64,000 nt of DNA from Orrella sp037026685 (GCF_037026685.1 NZ_JBANET010000003.1:124001-188000); one strand, 5' to 3'; counted from the stretch's first letter, positions 8,571 to 17,364 are shown. The notes: generated by a model from the sequence alone, not told the origin. Numbers and translations: made by a program.

Positions 8571-8660
8571 GCGAAGGTACACTGCGGCCATGCCCGCGCA
8601 CAGGCGCGCCGGCGCCGCAACGCGCCATGCCGCCGCGCTTCAAGCCTACAGGAGGAAACC

Positions 8661-9167
8661 ATGAAACTACGCAACACCATGCTGGCCGCGCTGCTGGCCC
8701 TGGGCGCCGGTGCCGCGCTGGCGGCCGAGACGATCGCGGTCAAGGATCCGTGGGTGCGCGCCAGCGCGCCCGGCCAGCGCAACGGCGCCGGCTACATGAC
8801 GATAGAGAACGCCGGCCAGCAGCCCGACACGCTGCTGGCGGTCAGCTCGCCGGCCGCCGAACGCATCGAGCTGCACAACGTCGTGACCGAGAACGGCGTG
8901 GCCAGCATGCGCCCGGTCGACGGCGTGCCCGTGCCGGCGCAAGGCCAGGCGCGGCTGGCGCCCGGCGGCTATCACGTGATGTTCCTGAAGCTGCAGGCGC
9001 CCTTCAAGCAGGGCGAGCAGGTGCAGGCCACGCTGCGTTTCGAGAAGGCCGGCGAGATCCCGGTGACCTTTGCGGTGCAGCCGGCCACCTACAACCCCGG
9101 CGGCGGACATGGCAATCACGAGCACGGCGGCCACGGCCACGGCGGCCACGCCGACCACAAGCACTGA
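8661..9167 (+). CDS. Periplasmic copper chaperone PCuAC
   Basis: This 168-residue exported protein probably carries Cu(I) to the CuA centre of cytochrome oxidase. It has a signal peptide (cleavage near ALA-AE, residue 21) and the complete PCuAC copper motif: H72, M83, H105 and M107, which is exactly H-X10-M-X21-H-X-M. The C-terminal 20 residues are a histidine- and glycine-rich tail that could bind extra copper. The start has a strong AGGAGG box. It has no Sco/SenC partner nearby and stands alone between the Crp gene and the convergent yggS. Confident as to family. Confidence 0.9.
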   Translation: MKLRNTMLAALLALGAGAALAAETIAVKDPWVRASAPGQRNGAGYMTIENAGQQPDTLLAVSSPAAERIELHNVVTENGVASMRPVDGVPVPAQGQARLAPGGYHVMFLKLQAPFKQGEQVQATLRFEKAGEIPVTFAVQPATYNPGGGHGNHEHGGHGHGGHADHKH

Positions 9168-9224
9168 GGCGCGCAGGCCGCCGGCAAGCCGCCCGCCTGC
9201 CGCCGCAGGCCCGGCGGCCCGGCT

Positions 9225-9986
9225 TCAGGCCTTTTGCGCCGGTCCCTCCGGCCAGTAATAGGCGTCGCCATACTGGCGCGCCCCGAACAGCGCGGTGCCG
9301 ATGCGCACCTCGGTCGAGCCCTCCTCGACCGCGCATTCGAAGTCGCCGCTCATGCCCATGGACAGGCGATCGAGCGAGACGCCGGCGATGCCCAGCTCGC
9401 GCACGCGGTCGCGCAGCTGGCGCAGCGAGCGAAAGCACGCCCGCACGGCCTGGGGGCTGGGCGAATTGATCGCCAGCGTCATCAGCCCGCGCACCCGCAG
9501 CGTGTCCATGCGCGCCACCTCGCGCAGCAGCGGTTCGAGCGCCTCGGGAGCCAGGCCGTACTTGCTGGGTTCGGTCGAGGTCTTGACCTGCACCAGCACG
9601 TCGATGGCCCGGCCCTCCTGCTGCAGCCGCCGGTCCAGCGCCTGGGCCAGTTCCAGCCGGTCCAGCGACTGCACCTCATGGGCCAGCCTGGCCACGTCCT
9701 TGGCCTTGTTGGTCTGCAGATGGCCGATCATCACCCATTGCACGCCGCTGTCGGCCAGCGGCTCGTACTTGTCGCGGATTTCCTGGGCCTTGTTCTCGCC
9801 GAAACGGCGATAGCCGGCCGCCACCGCCTCGCGGATGGCCGGCACCCCGAAGGTCTTGCTGACCGGCAGCAGCGCGACGCCGGCCGGGTCGCGGCCGACG
9901 CGCCGGCAAGCCGCGTCGATGCGCGCGCGCAGCTGCGCGGCGCGGCCGGCAAAGGTGGAAGGATCGGAAGTCGCGGTATCTGCCAT
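9225..9986 (-). CDS. yggS: YggS family PLP homeostasis protein
   Basis: This 253-residue single-domain alanine-racemase-fold protein binds pyridoxal phosphate and helps balance vitamin B6 pools and amino acid metabolism. The PLP lysine is K44 in LLPVSKTF; the typical stretches GENKAQE, HxIGxLQxNK-type (VMIGHLQTNKAKDV) and LSMGMSGDFECAVEEGSTEVRIGTALFG are present. I use the ATG at 9986, which has an AAGGA ribosome site, rather than the open extension to 10025. It is 60 bp downstream of the methyltransferase gene. In many proteobacteria the gene sits next to pilT or proC; here it does not. Confidence 0.93.
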   Translation of the reverse strand: MADTATSDPSTFAGRAAQLRARIDAACRRVGRDPAGVALLPVSKTFGVPAIREAVAAGYRRFGENKAQEIRDKYEPLADSGVQWVMIGHLQTNKAKDVARLAHEVQSLDRLELAQALDRRLQQEGRAIDVLVQVKTSTEPSKYGLAPEALEPLLREVARMDTLRVRGLMTLAINSPSPQAVRACFRSLRQLRDRVRELGIAGVSLDRLSMGMSGDFECAVEEGSTEVRIGTALFGARQYGDAYYWPEGPAQKA

Positions 9987-10046
9987 GCTGTTCCTTGCCT
10001 GCGGAGAAATAGGGCAAAGATCCAAGTGTATCGGGCCGGCGCGGGC

Positions 10047-11177
10047 TCAGGCCGCGGCCAGCCGCCACAGCGACGTCGTCTCGGCCGCGCGCGCGGCATG
10101 CAGCGGGTCGGCCGCGTCCTGCGCCTTGCCGTGCACGGGCCGCGCGTCCAGCCGGCCCGCCACGCGCAGGCCGCCGGCCTCGATCCAGCCCAGCAGCTGT
10201 TCGCGGGTGCGCAGGCCCAGATGCTCGGCGATATCGGACAGGATCAGCCAGCCTTCGCCGCCGGGCGCCAGGCGGGCGGCCAGGCCGGCGAGAAAGCCGC
10301 GCAGCATGCGGCTGTCCGGGTCGTAGACGGCCTGCTCGACGGTGGACGTGGGGCGGGCCGGCACCCACGGCGGGTTGCACACGATCAGGGGCGCGCGGCC
10401 GGGGGGAAACAGGTCGGCGGCCAGCAGCGTGACGCGGTCGGCCAGGCCCAGGCGCCCGATGTTCTCGCGCGCGCATTCGAGCGCCCGCTCGCTGATGTCC
10501 GTGGCCACGATGCTGGCCACCCCGCGCCGGGCCAGCAGCGCGGCCAGCACGCCCGTGCCGGTGCCGATATCCCAGGCCAGCTGCGCGCTGCCGGCCGGCA
10601 GCGGCGCCTGGGCGGCCAGCCGCAGGTATTCGCCGCGCAGCGGCGAGAACACGCCATAGTGCGGATGGATGTGCGCCTGCAGCTCGGGCACCGGCACGCC
10701 CTTGCGGCGCCACTCGAAGGCGCCCACCAGCCCCAGCAGCTCGCGCAGCGACGCCACGCACCGCTGGCCGCCGGGGCCCCAGGCGGCCTGGCAGGCCGCC
10801 CTCAGGTCGGGCGCGCGGCGCAGGGCCACGCCATAGTCGGCCTGCAGCTCGATCAGCAGCATGCCCAGCGTGCGGGCGCGCTGCGCCTGCGCCATGCGAT
10901 GGCGGTTGAACCGTTCGGCGCCCGCGCCCTGCGGCGGCTTGCGGGCGCGCTTGTCGATGCGCCGGGCGATGGCCTGCAGCAGCTGGCGGGCATTGTGGAA
11001 ATCGCCCCGCCACAGCAGTCCGGTGCCTTCGCTGGCCAGCCTGAACGCCGTGTCGGCCGGCATGGCGTCGTCGGCCGGCACCACGCGCCGGGGGGCGGCG
11101 GCGCCCGATTCGCTGCGCCAGCGGGCGCGTTGCGGCTGGCCGTCCTCGGTCCAGTCCAGGTAGGCGGGCTCGTTCAC
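10047..11177 (-). CDS. Class I SAM-dependent methyltransferase (NPPW type)
   Basis: This protein of about 376 residues has a SAM-binding motif I DIGTGTGVLAAL (about residue 203) and an NPPW catalytic motif (about residue 268). NPPW/NPPY motifs are typical of N-methyltransferases acting on glutamine amide or nucleobase nitrogens (HemK, RlmF/RlmG types). The N-terminal 180 residues do not resemble a domain I can name. The start is GTG, either 11183 or 11177; the latter has AAAGG five bases upstream. It is downstream of the SDR gene but unrelated in function. The substrate is unknown. Confidence 0.8.
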   Translation of the reverse strand: MNEPAYLDWTEDGQPQRARWRSESGAAAPRRVVPADDAMPADTAFRLASEGTGLLWRGDFHNARQLLQAIARRIDKRARKPPQGAGAERFNRHRMAQAQRARTLGMLLIELQADYGVALRRAPDLRAACQAAWGPGGQRCVASLRELLGLVGAFEWRRKGVPVPELQAHIHPHYGVFSPLRGEYLRLAAQAPLPAGSAQLAWDIGTGTGVLAALLARRGVASIVATDISERALECARENIGRLGLADRVTLLAADLFPPGRAPLIVCNPPWVPARPTSTVEQAVYDPDSRMLRGFLAGLAARLAPGGEGWLILSDIAEHLGLRTREQLLGWIEAGGLRVAGRLDARPVHGKAQDAADPLHAARAAETTSLWRLAAA

Positions 11178-11198
11178 GTGCACCTTTTGCTCAGGCCC

Positions 11199-11951
11199 TC
11201 AGTAGGTGGCGCGCCCGCCCGACAGGTCGAACACCGCCCCGGTGGTGAAGGAGTTTTCCTCGGACACCAGCCAGGCCACCATGGCGGCGATTTCCTCGAC
11301 CTTGACGAAGCGCCCGCGCGGGATCTTCGAGAGCATGTAGTCGATGTGCTGCTGCGACATCTGGTCGAAGATCCGGGTCTTGGCCGCGGCCGGCGTGATG
11401 GCGTTGACCGCCACGCCCGAGCCGGCGGTTTCCTTGCCCAGGCTCTTGGTCAGCGCGATCACGCCGGCCTTGGAGGCGCTGTAGGCCGCCGCGTTGGGAT
11501 TGCCCTCCTTGCCCGCGATCGAGGCGATGTTGACGATGCGGCCATAGTTGCGGGCCACCATGCCGGCGATGACCGTCCGGTTGACGTGGAAGGTGCCGGT
11601 CAGGTTGACCTCGATGACGCGGCGCCACTCGTCGGGCGGATACTGCGCCACGGTGGCATTGGCCCCGGCGATGCCCGCGCTGTTGACCAGGATGTCGATC
11701 TCGCCCAATGCCGCGGCGGTATCGTGCGCGGCCTGCTCGACCGCCGCCAGGTCGGTGATGTCCACCGTGTAGCCGCGCACCTGTCCCAGCGCGGCCAGGC
11801 CGCTTTCGGCCTGCGCCAGCTCGCGGGCGTCGCGGTCCCACAGCGCCACGCGCGCCCCGCCCTGCGCCAGGCGCTGGGCGATCGCCAGCCCGATGCCGGC
11901 CGCCCCGCCGGTGACCACCGCCGTGCGGCCCTTGAAGTCGTACTGGTTCAT
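11199..11951 (-). CDS. SDR dehydrogenase, probable 2-keto-3-deoxy-L-fuconate/rhamnonate type
   Basis: This 250-residue classical short-chain dehydrogenase has the nucleotide motif TGGAAGIG at residues 14-21 and the catalytic set N116, S144, Y157 and K161 (YSASK). The late segment PAAAKTRIFDQM...YMLSKIPRGRF resembles enzymes that oxidise 2-keto-3-deoxy-L-fuconate or -rhamnonate at C4. The next gene downstream of the promoter is an FAH-family hydrolase of the kind that follows in that route, 13 bp upstream. Both seem co-transcribed under the divergent LysR gene. The pathway is inferred from sequence resemblance and pairing. Confidence 0.82.
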   Translation of the reverse strand: MNQYDFKGRTAVVTGGAAGIGLAIAQRLAQGGARVALWDRDARELAQAESGLAALGQVRGYTVDITDLAAVEQAAHDTAAALGEIDILVNSAGIAGANATVAQYPPDEWRRVIEVNLTGTFHVNRTVIAGMVARNYGRIVNIASIAGKEGNPNAAAYSASKAGVIALTKSLGKETAGSGVAVNAITPAAAKTRIFDQMSQQHIDYMLSKIPRGRFVKVEEIAAMVAWLVSEENSFTTGAVFDLSGGRATY

Positions 11952-11964
11952 GCGCGGCCCTCCG

Positions 11965-12810
11965 TCAGGCGTTGACCACGCGCTGGCGCTGCTCGCCCAG
12001 GCCGTCTATGCCCAGGCGCATCACCTGCCCGGCCTTCAGGTACACCGGCTCGGGCTTCTGGCCCATGCCCACGCCCGGCGGCGTGCCGGTGGAAATCACG
12101 TCGCCCGGATACAGGGTCATGAAGCGGCTCAGATAGGCCACGATCTGCGGCACGCGAAAGATCATGGTCGAGGTGCTGCCGTCCTGGTAGCGCTTGCCGT
12201 CCACCTCCAGCCACAGGCGCAGGTTGTGCGGGTCGGCGATCTCGTCCCTGGTGACCAGCCAGGGGCCGGTGGGGCCGAAGGTATCGCAGCCCTTGCCCTT
12301 GTCCCAGGTGCCGCCGCGCTCGATCTGGTATTCGCGCTCGGAGACGTCGTTGACCACGCAGTAGCCGGCCACGTAGTCCATGGCCTGGTCCTCTTCGATG
12401 TAGCTGGCCTGCCGGCCGATGACCACGCCCAGCTCGACTTCCCAGTCGGTCTTGGTCGAACCGCGCGGGATCTTGACGTCGTCGTAGGCGCCGACCACCG
12501 CCGACTGCCATTTGTTGAAGACCACCGGCTCGGCGGGCACGGGCAGGCCCGACTCGGCCGCATGGTCGGCGTAGTTCAGGCCGATGCAGACGAACTTGCC
12601 GATGCTGCCCACGCAGGGCCCCAGGCGCACCGAGGCATCGACCGCCGGCAGGCCCTGCAGGTCCAGGGTCTTGAGCGTTTCGTATTGCTGGCTGGCCAGC
12701 AGCTTGCCGTCGATGTCGTGCACGATGCCGGACAGGTCGCGGATCACGCCCTGCGCATCCAGGATGCCGGGCTTTTCCTGGCCGGCGGGGCCGTAACGTA
12801 GCAGCTTCAT
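11965..12810 (-). CDS. FAH-family hydrolase, probable 2,4-diketo-3-deoxy-L-fuconate hydrolase
   Basis: This 281-residue fumarylacetoacetate-hydrolase-fold enzyme is expected to cleave C-C bonds of acylpyruvates. Metal ligands are E124, E126 and D155 (DWEVELG and NDVSERE), and the C-terminal STGTPPGVG loop is present. Close relatives are often labelled ureidoglycolate lyase, but the opening (MKLLRYGPAGQEKPGILDAQ) and the adjoining SDR point to the L-fucose/L-rhamnose diketo-acid step giving pyruvate and lactate. The start has an AGGAGA box. It is the first gene of a two-gene unit, divergent from a LysR regulator. The upstream dehydratase and lactonase of that route are not in this cluster. Confidence 0.85.
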   Translation of the reverse strand: MKLLRYGPAGQEKPGILDAQGVIRDLSGIVHDIDGKLLASQQYETLKTLDLQGLPAVDASVRLGPCVGSIGKFVCIGLNYADHAAESGLPVPAEPVVFNKWQSAVVGAYDDVKIPRGSTKTDWEVELGVVIGRQASYIEEDQAMDYVAGYCVVNDVSEREYQIERGGTWDKGKGCDTFGPTGPWLVTRDEIADPHNLRLWLEVDGKRYQDGSTSTMIFRVPQIVAYLSRFMTLYPGDVISTGTPPGVGMGQKPEPVYLKAGQVMRLGIDGLGEQRQRVVNA

Positions 12811-12957
12811 GTAGCAGTCTCCTCTGTTGATGACGAACCCCCGGCGTGCGCCGGACGCGCGGCCCGGGGACGCGGGTGGATAATTCCGCTTGGCGGGCAG
12901 TGTAAGAAGACGCCCGCGGCCTGACTACTGACATTTGCCATACTACGGGATAACCCG

Positions 12958-13959
12958 ATGTCATCTCCGGACTTACCCTCGCTGCACGCCATCAGCTCGC
13001 GCCTGCGCTTTCGCCAGCTGCGCCTGCTGCTGGCCATCGACGAGACCGGCTCGCTGCATCGCGCGGCCGATCTCATGGCCATGACGCAGCCCGGCGCCAG
13101 CAAGGCGCTGCGGGAACTAGAGGAGATCTTCGGCACCGAGCTGTTCGTGCGCAGCACGCAGGGGCTGCAGGCCAACGACATCGGCCGCTGCGTGGTGCGC
13201 TATGCGCGGCTGATCGGCACCAGCCTGGACAACCTGCGCGAGGAGATGACCGGCATCCTGCGCGGCCACGGCGCGCGCCTGGCCGTGGGCGCCATCGCGG
13301 GCGCCTTGCCCACCGTGCTGCTGCAGGCGGTGGAACGCTTCCGGCAGGCCCAGCCCTCGGTATCGATAGAGATCGTCGAAGGCACCAGCGCCCGCCTGCT
13401 CGAACTGCTGGGCAACGGCCAGCTCGACCTGGCGATCTGCCGCACCTCGGTCAGCGCCCGGCCCGAGCGTTTCGAGTTCGAATGGCTGCACGACGAGCGC
13501 ATCGGCGTGGCCGCCGGCCCCCGGCACCGCCTGGCCCAGGCGCGCGCGGTCAGCCTGGCCGAACTGGCGGCCTGCCCCTGGGTGCTGTTTCCCAGCCAGA
13601 TGCCGCTGCGCACCCTGCTCGAGCGCGAGCTGATCGAAGCCGGCCTGCCGTTTCCGCAGCACGCCATCGAGACCTCCTCGACCTTCGCCAGCGTGCTGCT
13701 GCTCTCGGAAAGCCGCGAGCTGGTCTCGCTGTTCTCGGCCGAAACCGTGGACTTTTTCGCCCGGCATGGCATGCTGCGGCGCCTGCCCATCGAGATCGGC
13801 GCCCGTGCCGAGCCCTGGGGCGTGGTGCGCCGGCGCGGCTCGCCGCCACTGCCGGCCGCCGCGCTGCTGATCGATGCGATCCGCCAGGCCGCGCAGGCGT
13901 TCCAGGCGCCGCCCGCCTCGCACGCCGCGCCGGTGGCGGCTGCAAGCCGCGGCCCTTAA
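12958..13959 (+). CDS. LysR family regulator (GbpR-like)
   Basis: This 333-residue regulator has an N-terminal winged helix at residues 14-75 (LRLLLAIDETGSLHRAADLM followed by TQPGASKALRELE) and a periplasmic-binding-type effector domain. The layout resembles GbpR-type sugar regulators. It is divergent from the FAH/SDR pair with a 147-bp gap, the typical setting for control of the neighbouring operon and itself. The gap holds AT-richer stretches (ggataattcc, catttgccatactacg) suitable for LysR binding, but I could not fix a clear T-N11-A site. The last 20 residues are low-complexity Ala/Pro. Confidence 0.88.
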   Translation: MSSPDLPSLHAISSRLRFRQLRLLLAIDETGSLHRAADLMAMTQPGASKALRELEEIFGTELFVRSTQGLQANDIGRCVVRYARLIGTSLDNLREEMTGILRGHGARLAVGAIAGALPTVLLQAVERFRQAQPSVSIEIVEGTSARLLELLGNGQLDLAICRTSVSARPERFEFEWLHDERIGVAAGPRHRLAQARAVSLAELAACPWVLFPSQMPLRTLLERELIEAGLPFPQHAIETSSTFASVLLLSESRELVSLFSAETVDFFARHGMLRRLPIEIGARAEPWGVVRRRGSPPLPAAALLIDAIRQAAQAFQAPPASHAAPVAAASRGP

Positions 13960-13992
13960 AATTCGCGCTTTCGCAACCCGGGGCCGCCCAGC

Positions 13993-14490
13993 ATGAACGA
14001 ATCCAGCCACCAGCTTTCCATGACGATCCTGATGACGCCGGACATGGCCAATTTCGCCGGCAACGTGCACGGCGGGGCCATCCTCAAGCATCTGGACCAG
14101 GTGGCCTACGCCTGTGCCAGCCGTTATGCCGGGCGCTACGTGGTCACGCTGTCGGTCGACCAGGTGATCTTTCGCCAGCCCATCCACGTGGGCGAGCTGG
14201 TCACCTTCTATGCCTCGGTCAACTACACCGGCCGCACCTCGATGGAAGTGGGCATCAAGGTGGTGACCGAGGACATCCGCCAGGGCCTGGTGCGCCATGC
14301 CAACAGCTGCTACTTCACCATGGTGGCGGTCGATGACGAGCGCAATCCCGTGCCGGTCCCGCCCCTGCCGCTGGCCACCGAGGAAGAACGCCAGCGCTAC
14401 GCCGCGGCGCAACTGCGCCGCGAGCTGCGCCAGGAAATGGAAAAGCGCCAGCACGCCATCAAGAGCCGGGTCAGCGGCGAGCAGCGCTGA
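13993..14490 (+). CDS. Acyl-CoA thioesterase, YciA/Acot7 hotdog type
   Basis: This 165-residue single hotdog domain should hydrolyse acyl-CoA to free acid and CoA. It contains FAGNVHGGAILKHLDQVAYA (residues 17-36) with the conserved Asn and Asp of the YciA/TesB-like active site. The C-terminal 35 residues are a charged helix. It follows the LysR gene by 33 bp and could be read with it. The gene overlaps the convergent receiver-like gene by 20 bp. The ribosome site is weak. Confidence 0.88.
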   Translation: MNESSHQLSMTILMTPDMANFAGNVHGGAILKHLDQVAYACASRYAGRYVVTLSVDQVIFRQPIHVGELVTFYASVNYTGRTSMEVGIKVVTEDIRQGLVRHANSCYFTMVAVDDERNPVPVPPLPLATEEERQRYAAAQLRRELRQEMEKRQHAIKSRVSGEQR

Positions 14491-14902
14491 GCCGGTCCAG
14501 CTGATCGCGCACGTCGTACTGCCTGCGGCGGGCATGCAGGGCGCTGCGCGTGGCGCGGCGCAGCGCCGCGGCCTGCAGCGGCCAGGGCGTCACGCAGGCG
14601 TGGCCCAGCTCCTGCACCAGGCGGTCGGTCAGGCCGCGCTCGGCGCCGTCCTCGCAGGGCAGCAGCACGAAAGGCATGTCCGACCAGACCGGCTGGCTGG
14701 CCAGCCATTGGCACAGCGCATTGCGCGTATCCCCGATCAGCGCCTCCTGGGCGGCGACCACGCAGCCGGCGCCCTGTTCGAGATTGCGGACCAGTTGCCC
14801 CGGCTCCGGGCAGGTCCGGGTGTTCATTCCGTCTTCGCCAAGGATCTCGGCGATCCAGCGCGCTTCACGGCCTGACTGCGCCAGGATAAGCACATCTTCC
14901 AT
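14471..14902 (-). CDS. Stand-alone receiver-like N-terminal domain of a hybrid histidine kinase (orphan or remnant)
   Basis: This 143-residue protein starts at 14902 (MEDVLILAQSGREARWIAEI) after rejecting an upstream extension to 15076. It resembles the N-terminal response-regulator-like domain found at the front of hybrid sensor kinases, including the closing helix ALHARRRQYDVRDQL that normally leads into the kinase. Here a stop codon comes directly after that helix. The phospho-acceptor aspartate is not seen (the strand reads CVVAAQEA), so it is a pseudo-receiver. There is no kinase or regulator nearby. It may be a truncated kinase gene or an independent sensor-like protein. Confidence 0.6.
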   Translation of the reverse strand: MEDVLILAQSGREARWIAEILGEDGMNTRTCPEPGQLVRNLEQGAGCVVAAQEALIGDTRNALCQWLASQPVWSDMPFVLLPCEDGAERGLTDRLVQELGHACVTPWPLQAAALRRATRSALHARRRQYDVRDQLDRLSAARR

Positions 14903-15130
14903 CTTGTTGTCCGGGATAGGCGCGGCGGGCCCGGGGGCCGAACGGATCGCGCCGGCAAGGCATCGGCTCGAAGGTAGCAAATCGGCCTGCGCGCGCCATT
15001 GCAGGATGCCCCGCGCGGTGGCCAAATGTAAGGGCCGCGGGCCTGCGCCGCCGGGCCGCGCACAATCCGAAACCAAAGCCTGCCGCGCCGCGGCGCGCCC
15101 GCCACAGCGGCCCAGGCAGGGACCCGCCCT

Positions 15131-17314
15131 TCAGAACGTGTACTGCACGCTGGCGCCGGCGTACCACGACAGGCCCGGCCCCGGCTCGTAGAAGCGGCCA
15201 TTGCCGTCGCCCACGATGACCGAGCCCACGTAGTCGCGGTCCAGCAGGTTGTCCAGCCGCAGCAGCTGGGTGAAGGTCCAGGGGCCGCTGCGCTGCTCGA
15301 ACTGCGCGCGCCAGTTGAGCAGGCCATAGGCCGGCGCGGGCCGGCGGTCGATATCGCCGGGACGGCCGTTGTTGCTGTCGTCCACGTAGACCTTGCCGCG
15401 ATAGACCGCCTCCAGGCCGGTGCTGACCCAAGGCCGCGGCGACCAGGTCAGCTCGGCATAGGCGCTGACGGCCGGCACGCCCGGCAGCTTGTTGCCGCGC
15501 GAGACGGTATAGGCGTCGGCGCCGCTGCCGCTGCGAAAACTGCTGGCATAGGTGGCGTCCAATAGGGTCAGGGCGGCGGCGGCCCGCCACTGGCTGTGCA
15601 GGCGGCTGTCTATGGACAGCTCCAGCCCGCGCCGCCGCGTCTTGCCGGCGTTCTGGTAGACGGTGCGCCCGCCCTGCGCCAGGGCCACCACCATCTCGTC
15701 GTCGGTATCGACCTGGAAGACCGCGGCATTGAGCTGGGTCCGCTCGCCCAGCAGCGCCTTCACGCCCGCCTCCACCTGCCGGCTGCGCGAAGGCCGCAGC
15801 CCGTGGTTGAACCCCCCGTCCTGCGTATAGGCCAGCTCGGCCAGCGAGGGCGTCTCGAACCCCCTGCCCGCGCTGACGTAGGCCTGCACCGACGGCGCGA
15901 GCGCGTAGCTGACGCCGGCGGCCGGGGCATACATGCTGTAGCGCTGCGAGCCGCTGTCATCGCCATTGCCCGGCGCCACGTAGCGATCGTCCACGCGCGT
16001 GCGCACCGAGCTATGGCGCAGGCCCGCCAGCACGGTCCAGCGGCCCGCTTCCCAGCTGGCCTGGACGTAGGGATCGACCGCGGTGACGGTATCGGTTTCG
16101 TCGCGCCGCAACCGGCCCCGCACGCCCAGCTGGCTGCCCACGAAGTTCTCGTAGCCCTGGCGGTCGTCCTGGCTGCGGTCGTAGGCCAGCCCGCCGGTCA
16201 CGGTCAGCTCGCCCTGGCCCAGGCGCAGCGGCTGCTGCCAGCGCAGGTCGGCGCCGTGGAAGCGGCGCTCGAAATCGATCACCCCGCCCGCATGGGTGGG
16301 GTTGTTCTGCGGGGCCTGGGGAATCGCCAGGTACTGGATCACCCGCCGCGTGCCGGCATAGGCGTTCAGCTGCAGCGTGCCGGCGCCGATGCGGTGTTCG
16401 TATTGCAGCCCGCCCTGCCGGTGGCGGATGCTTTTGCGCGTGTCGAACTGCAGGGCCTGCGGGGCCACCGAGCGCGGATCCTGCCGGTACTGCGACCACG
16501 ACAGGCCCAGCGGGTCCTGGGTGTCCTTCTGGTCCAGGCTGCTGAACACCAGCGCCAGGCGGCTGCCCGGGCCCGGCTCCAGGTTGATCTTGGCAAAGGT
16601 CTGGTCGCGCCGCACGGCGCTGTGGTCGCGATAGCCGTCGCTGGAAAAGCGCGAGGCATCGAGCACGAAGCCCACGCCGTCCATGCTGCCTTCGGCGCCC
16701 AGCCTGCGCTTGAACAGGCCGTCGCTGCCCGCCAGGCCCTCGGCCGTCAGGCGCGGGCGGCCCTGCCCATCGCGCGAGAACACCTGGATCACGCCCCCGG
16801 CATTGCTGCCATAGAGCGTGGCCATGGGGCCGCGCAACACCTCGATGCGGTCGGCGGTATCCAGGTTGAAGGTGGCGGCCTGCCCCTGGCCGTCGGGCGT
16901 GCTGGCGGGGATCCCGTCGGTATAGAGCTTCAGGCCCCGCACGCCAAAAGGCGTTTGCGCGCCGAAGCCGCGCGAGGAGATCTGCAGGTCCTGCGCGTAG
17001 TTCTGGCGGTTCTGCACCACCAGGCCGGGCACGCGCGCCAGCGCCTCCGAGGCATTGATGCGCAGCTGGCCGTCGCCGATCCGGCGGGCATCCACGCTAT
17101 CGACCGAATACGGCGCCGTGAAGCTGGATACCTCCCGATACGAACCCGATACCACCACGGGCGCCAGCTGGGCGGGGCCGGCCGGCCCGCCCGCCTGGGG
17201 CGGCTGGGCCCGCGCCGGCATCCAGGCCAGCTGCGCGGCCGCGGCCAGGCACGGGCACAGGACGCGCAGCACCGGCGGGGATCGGCGCGCGGCGGGCGGG
17301 CAGGATGGGGGCAT
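15131..17314 (-). CDS. TonB-dependent outer membrane receptor (YncD/PqqU-like)
   Basis: This 727-residue outer-membrane transporter takes energy from TonB. I start it at 17314 because AAGGAA lies just upstream; the signal peptide is long. The plug domain (about residues 55-170) includes RINASEALARVPGLVV, RQNYAQDLQISSRGFGAQTP and DGIPASTPDGQGQ, a set resembling the YncD group whose E. coli member imports pyrroloquinoline quinone. The 22-stranded barrel ends in ASVQYTF with a C-terminal phenylalanine. No siderophore or iron regulator genes are adjacent. The receptor family is certain; the PQQ ligand is tentative. Confidence 0.88.
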   Translation of the reverse strand: MPPSCPPAARRSPPVLRVLCPCLAAAAQLAWMPARAQPPQAGGPAGPAQLAPVVVSGSYREVSSFTAPYSVDSVDARRIGDGQLRINASEALARVPGLVVQNRQNYAQDLQISSRGFGAQTPFGVRGLKLYTDGIPASTPDGQGQAATFNLDTADRIEVLRGPMATLYGSNAGGVIQVFSRDGQGRPRLTAEGLAGSDGLFKRRLGAEGSMDGVGFVLDASRFSSDGYRDHSAVRRDQTFAKINLEPGPGSRLALVFSSLDQKDTQDPLGLSWSQYRQDPRSVAPQALQFDTRKSIRHRQGGLQYEHRIGAGTLQLNAYAGTRRVIQYLAIPQAPQNNPTHAGGVIDFERRFHGADLRWQQPLRLGQGELTVTGGLAYDRSQDDRQGYENFVGSQLGVRGRLRRDETDTVTAVDPYVQASWEAGRWTVLAGLRHSSVRTRVDDRYVAPGNGDDSGSQRYSMYAPAAGVSYALAPSVQAYVSAGRGFETPSLAELAYTQDGGFNHGLRPSRSRQVEAGVKALLGERTQLNAAVFQVDTDDEMVVALAQGGRTVYQNAGKTRRRGLELSIDSRLHSQWRAAAALTLLDATYASSFRSGSGADAYTVSRGNKLPGVPAVSAYAELTWSPRPWVSTGLEAVYRGKVYVDDSNNGRPGDIDRRPAPAYGLLNWRAQFEQRSGPWTFTQLLRLDNLLDRDYVGSVIVGDGNGRFYEPGPGLSWYAGASVQYTF

Positions 17315-17364
17315 CGTCTTTCCTTGTGCGGCGGAACCGGCGCCCATCCAGGCGGCGGTTCGGT

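Noticed and set aside
9234..11975. 913-codon open frame on the plus strand
   Set aside because: It is antisense to yggS, the methyltransferase and the SDR, and reads as Gly/Ala/Arg/His-rich sequence without domains. It is an artefact of high G+C codon usage.
11965..12810. Ureidoglycolate lyase of purine catabolism
   Set aside because: The fold is FAH, but the partner gene is a sugar-acid-type SDR and there are no allantoin genes nearby.
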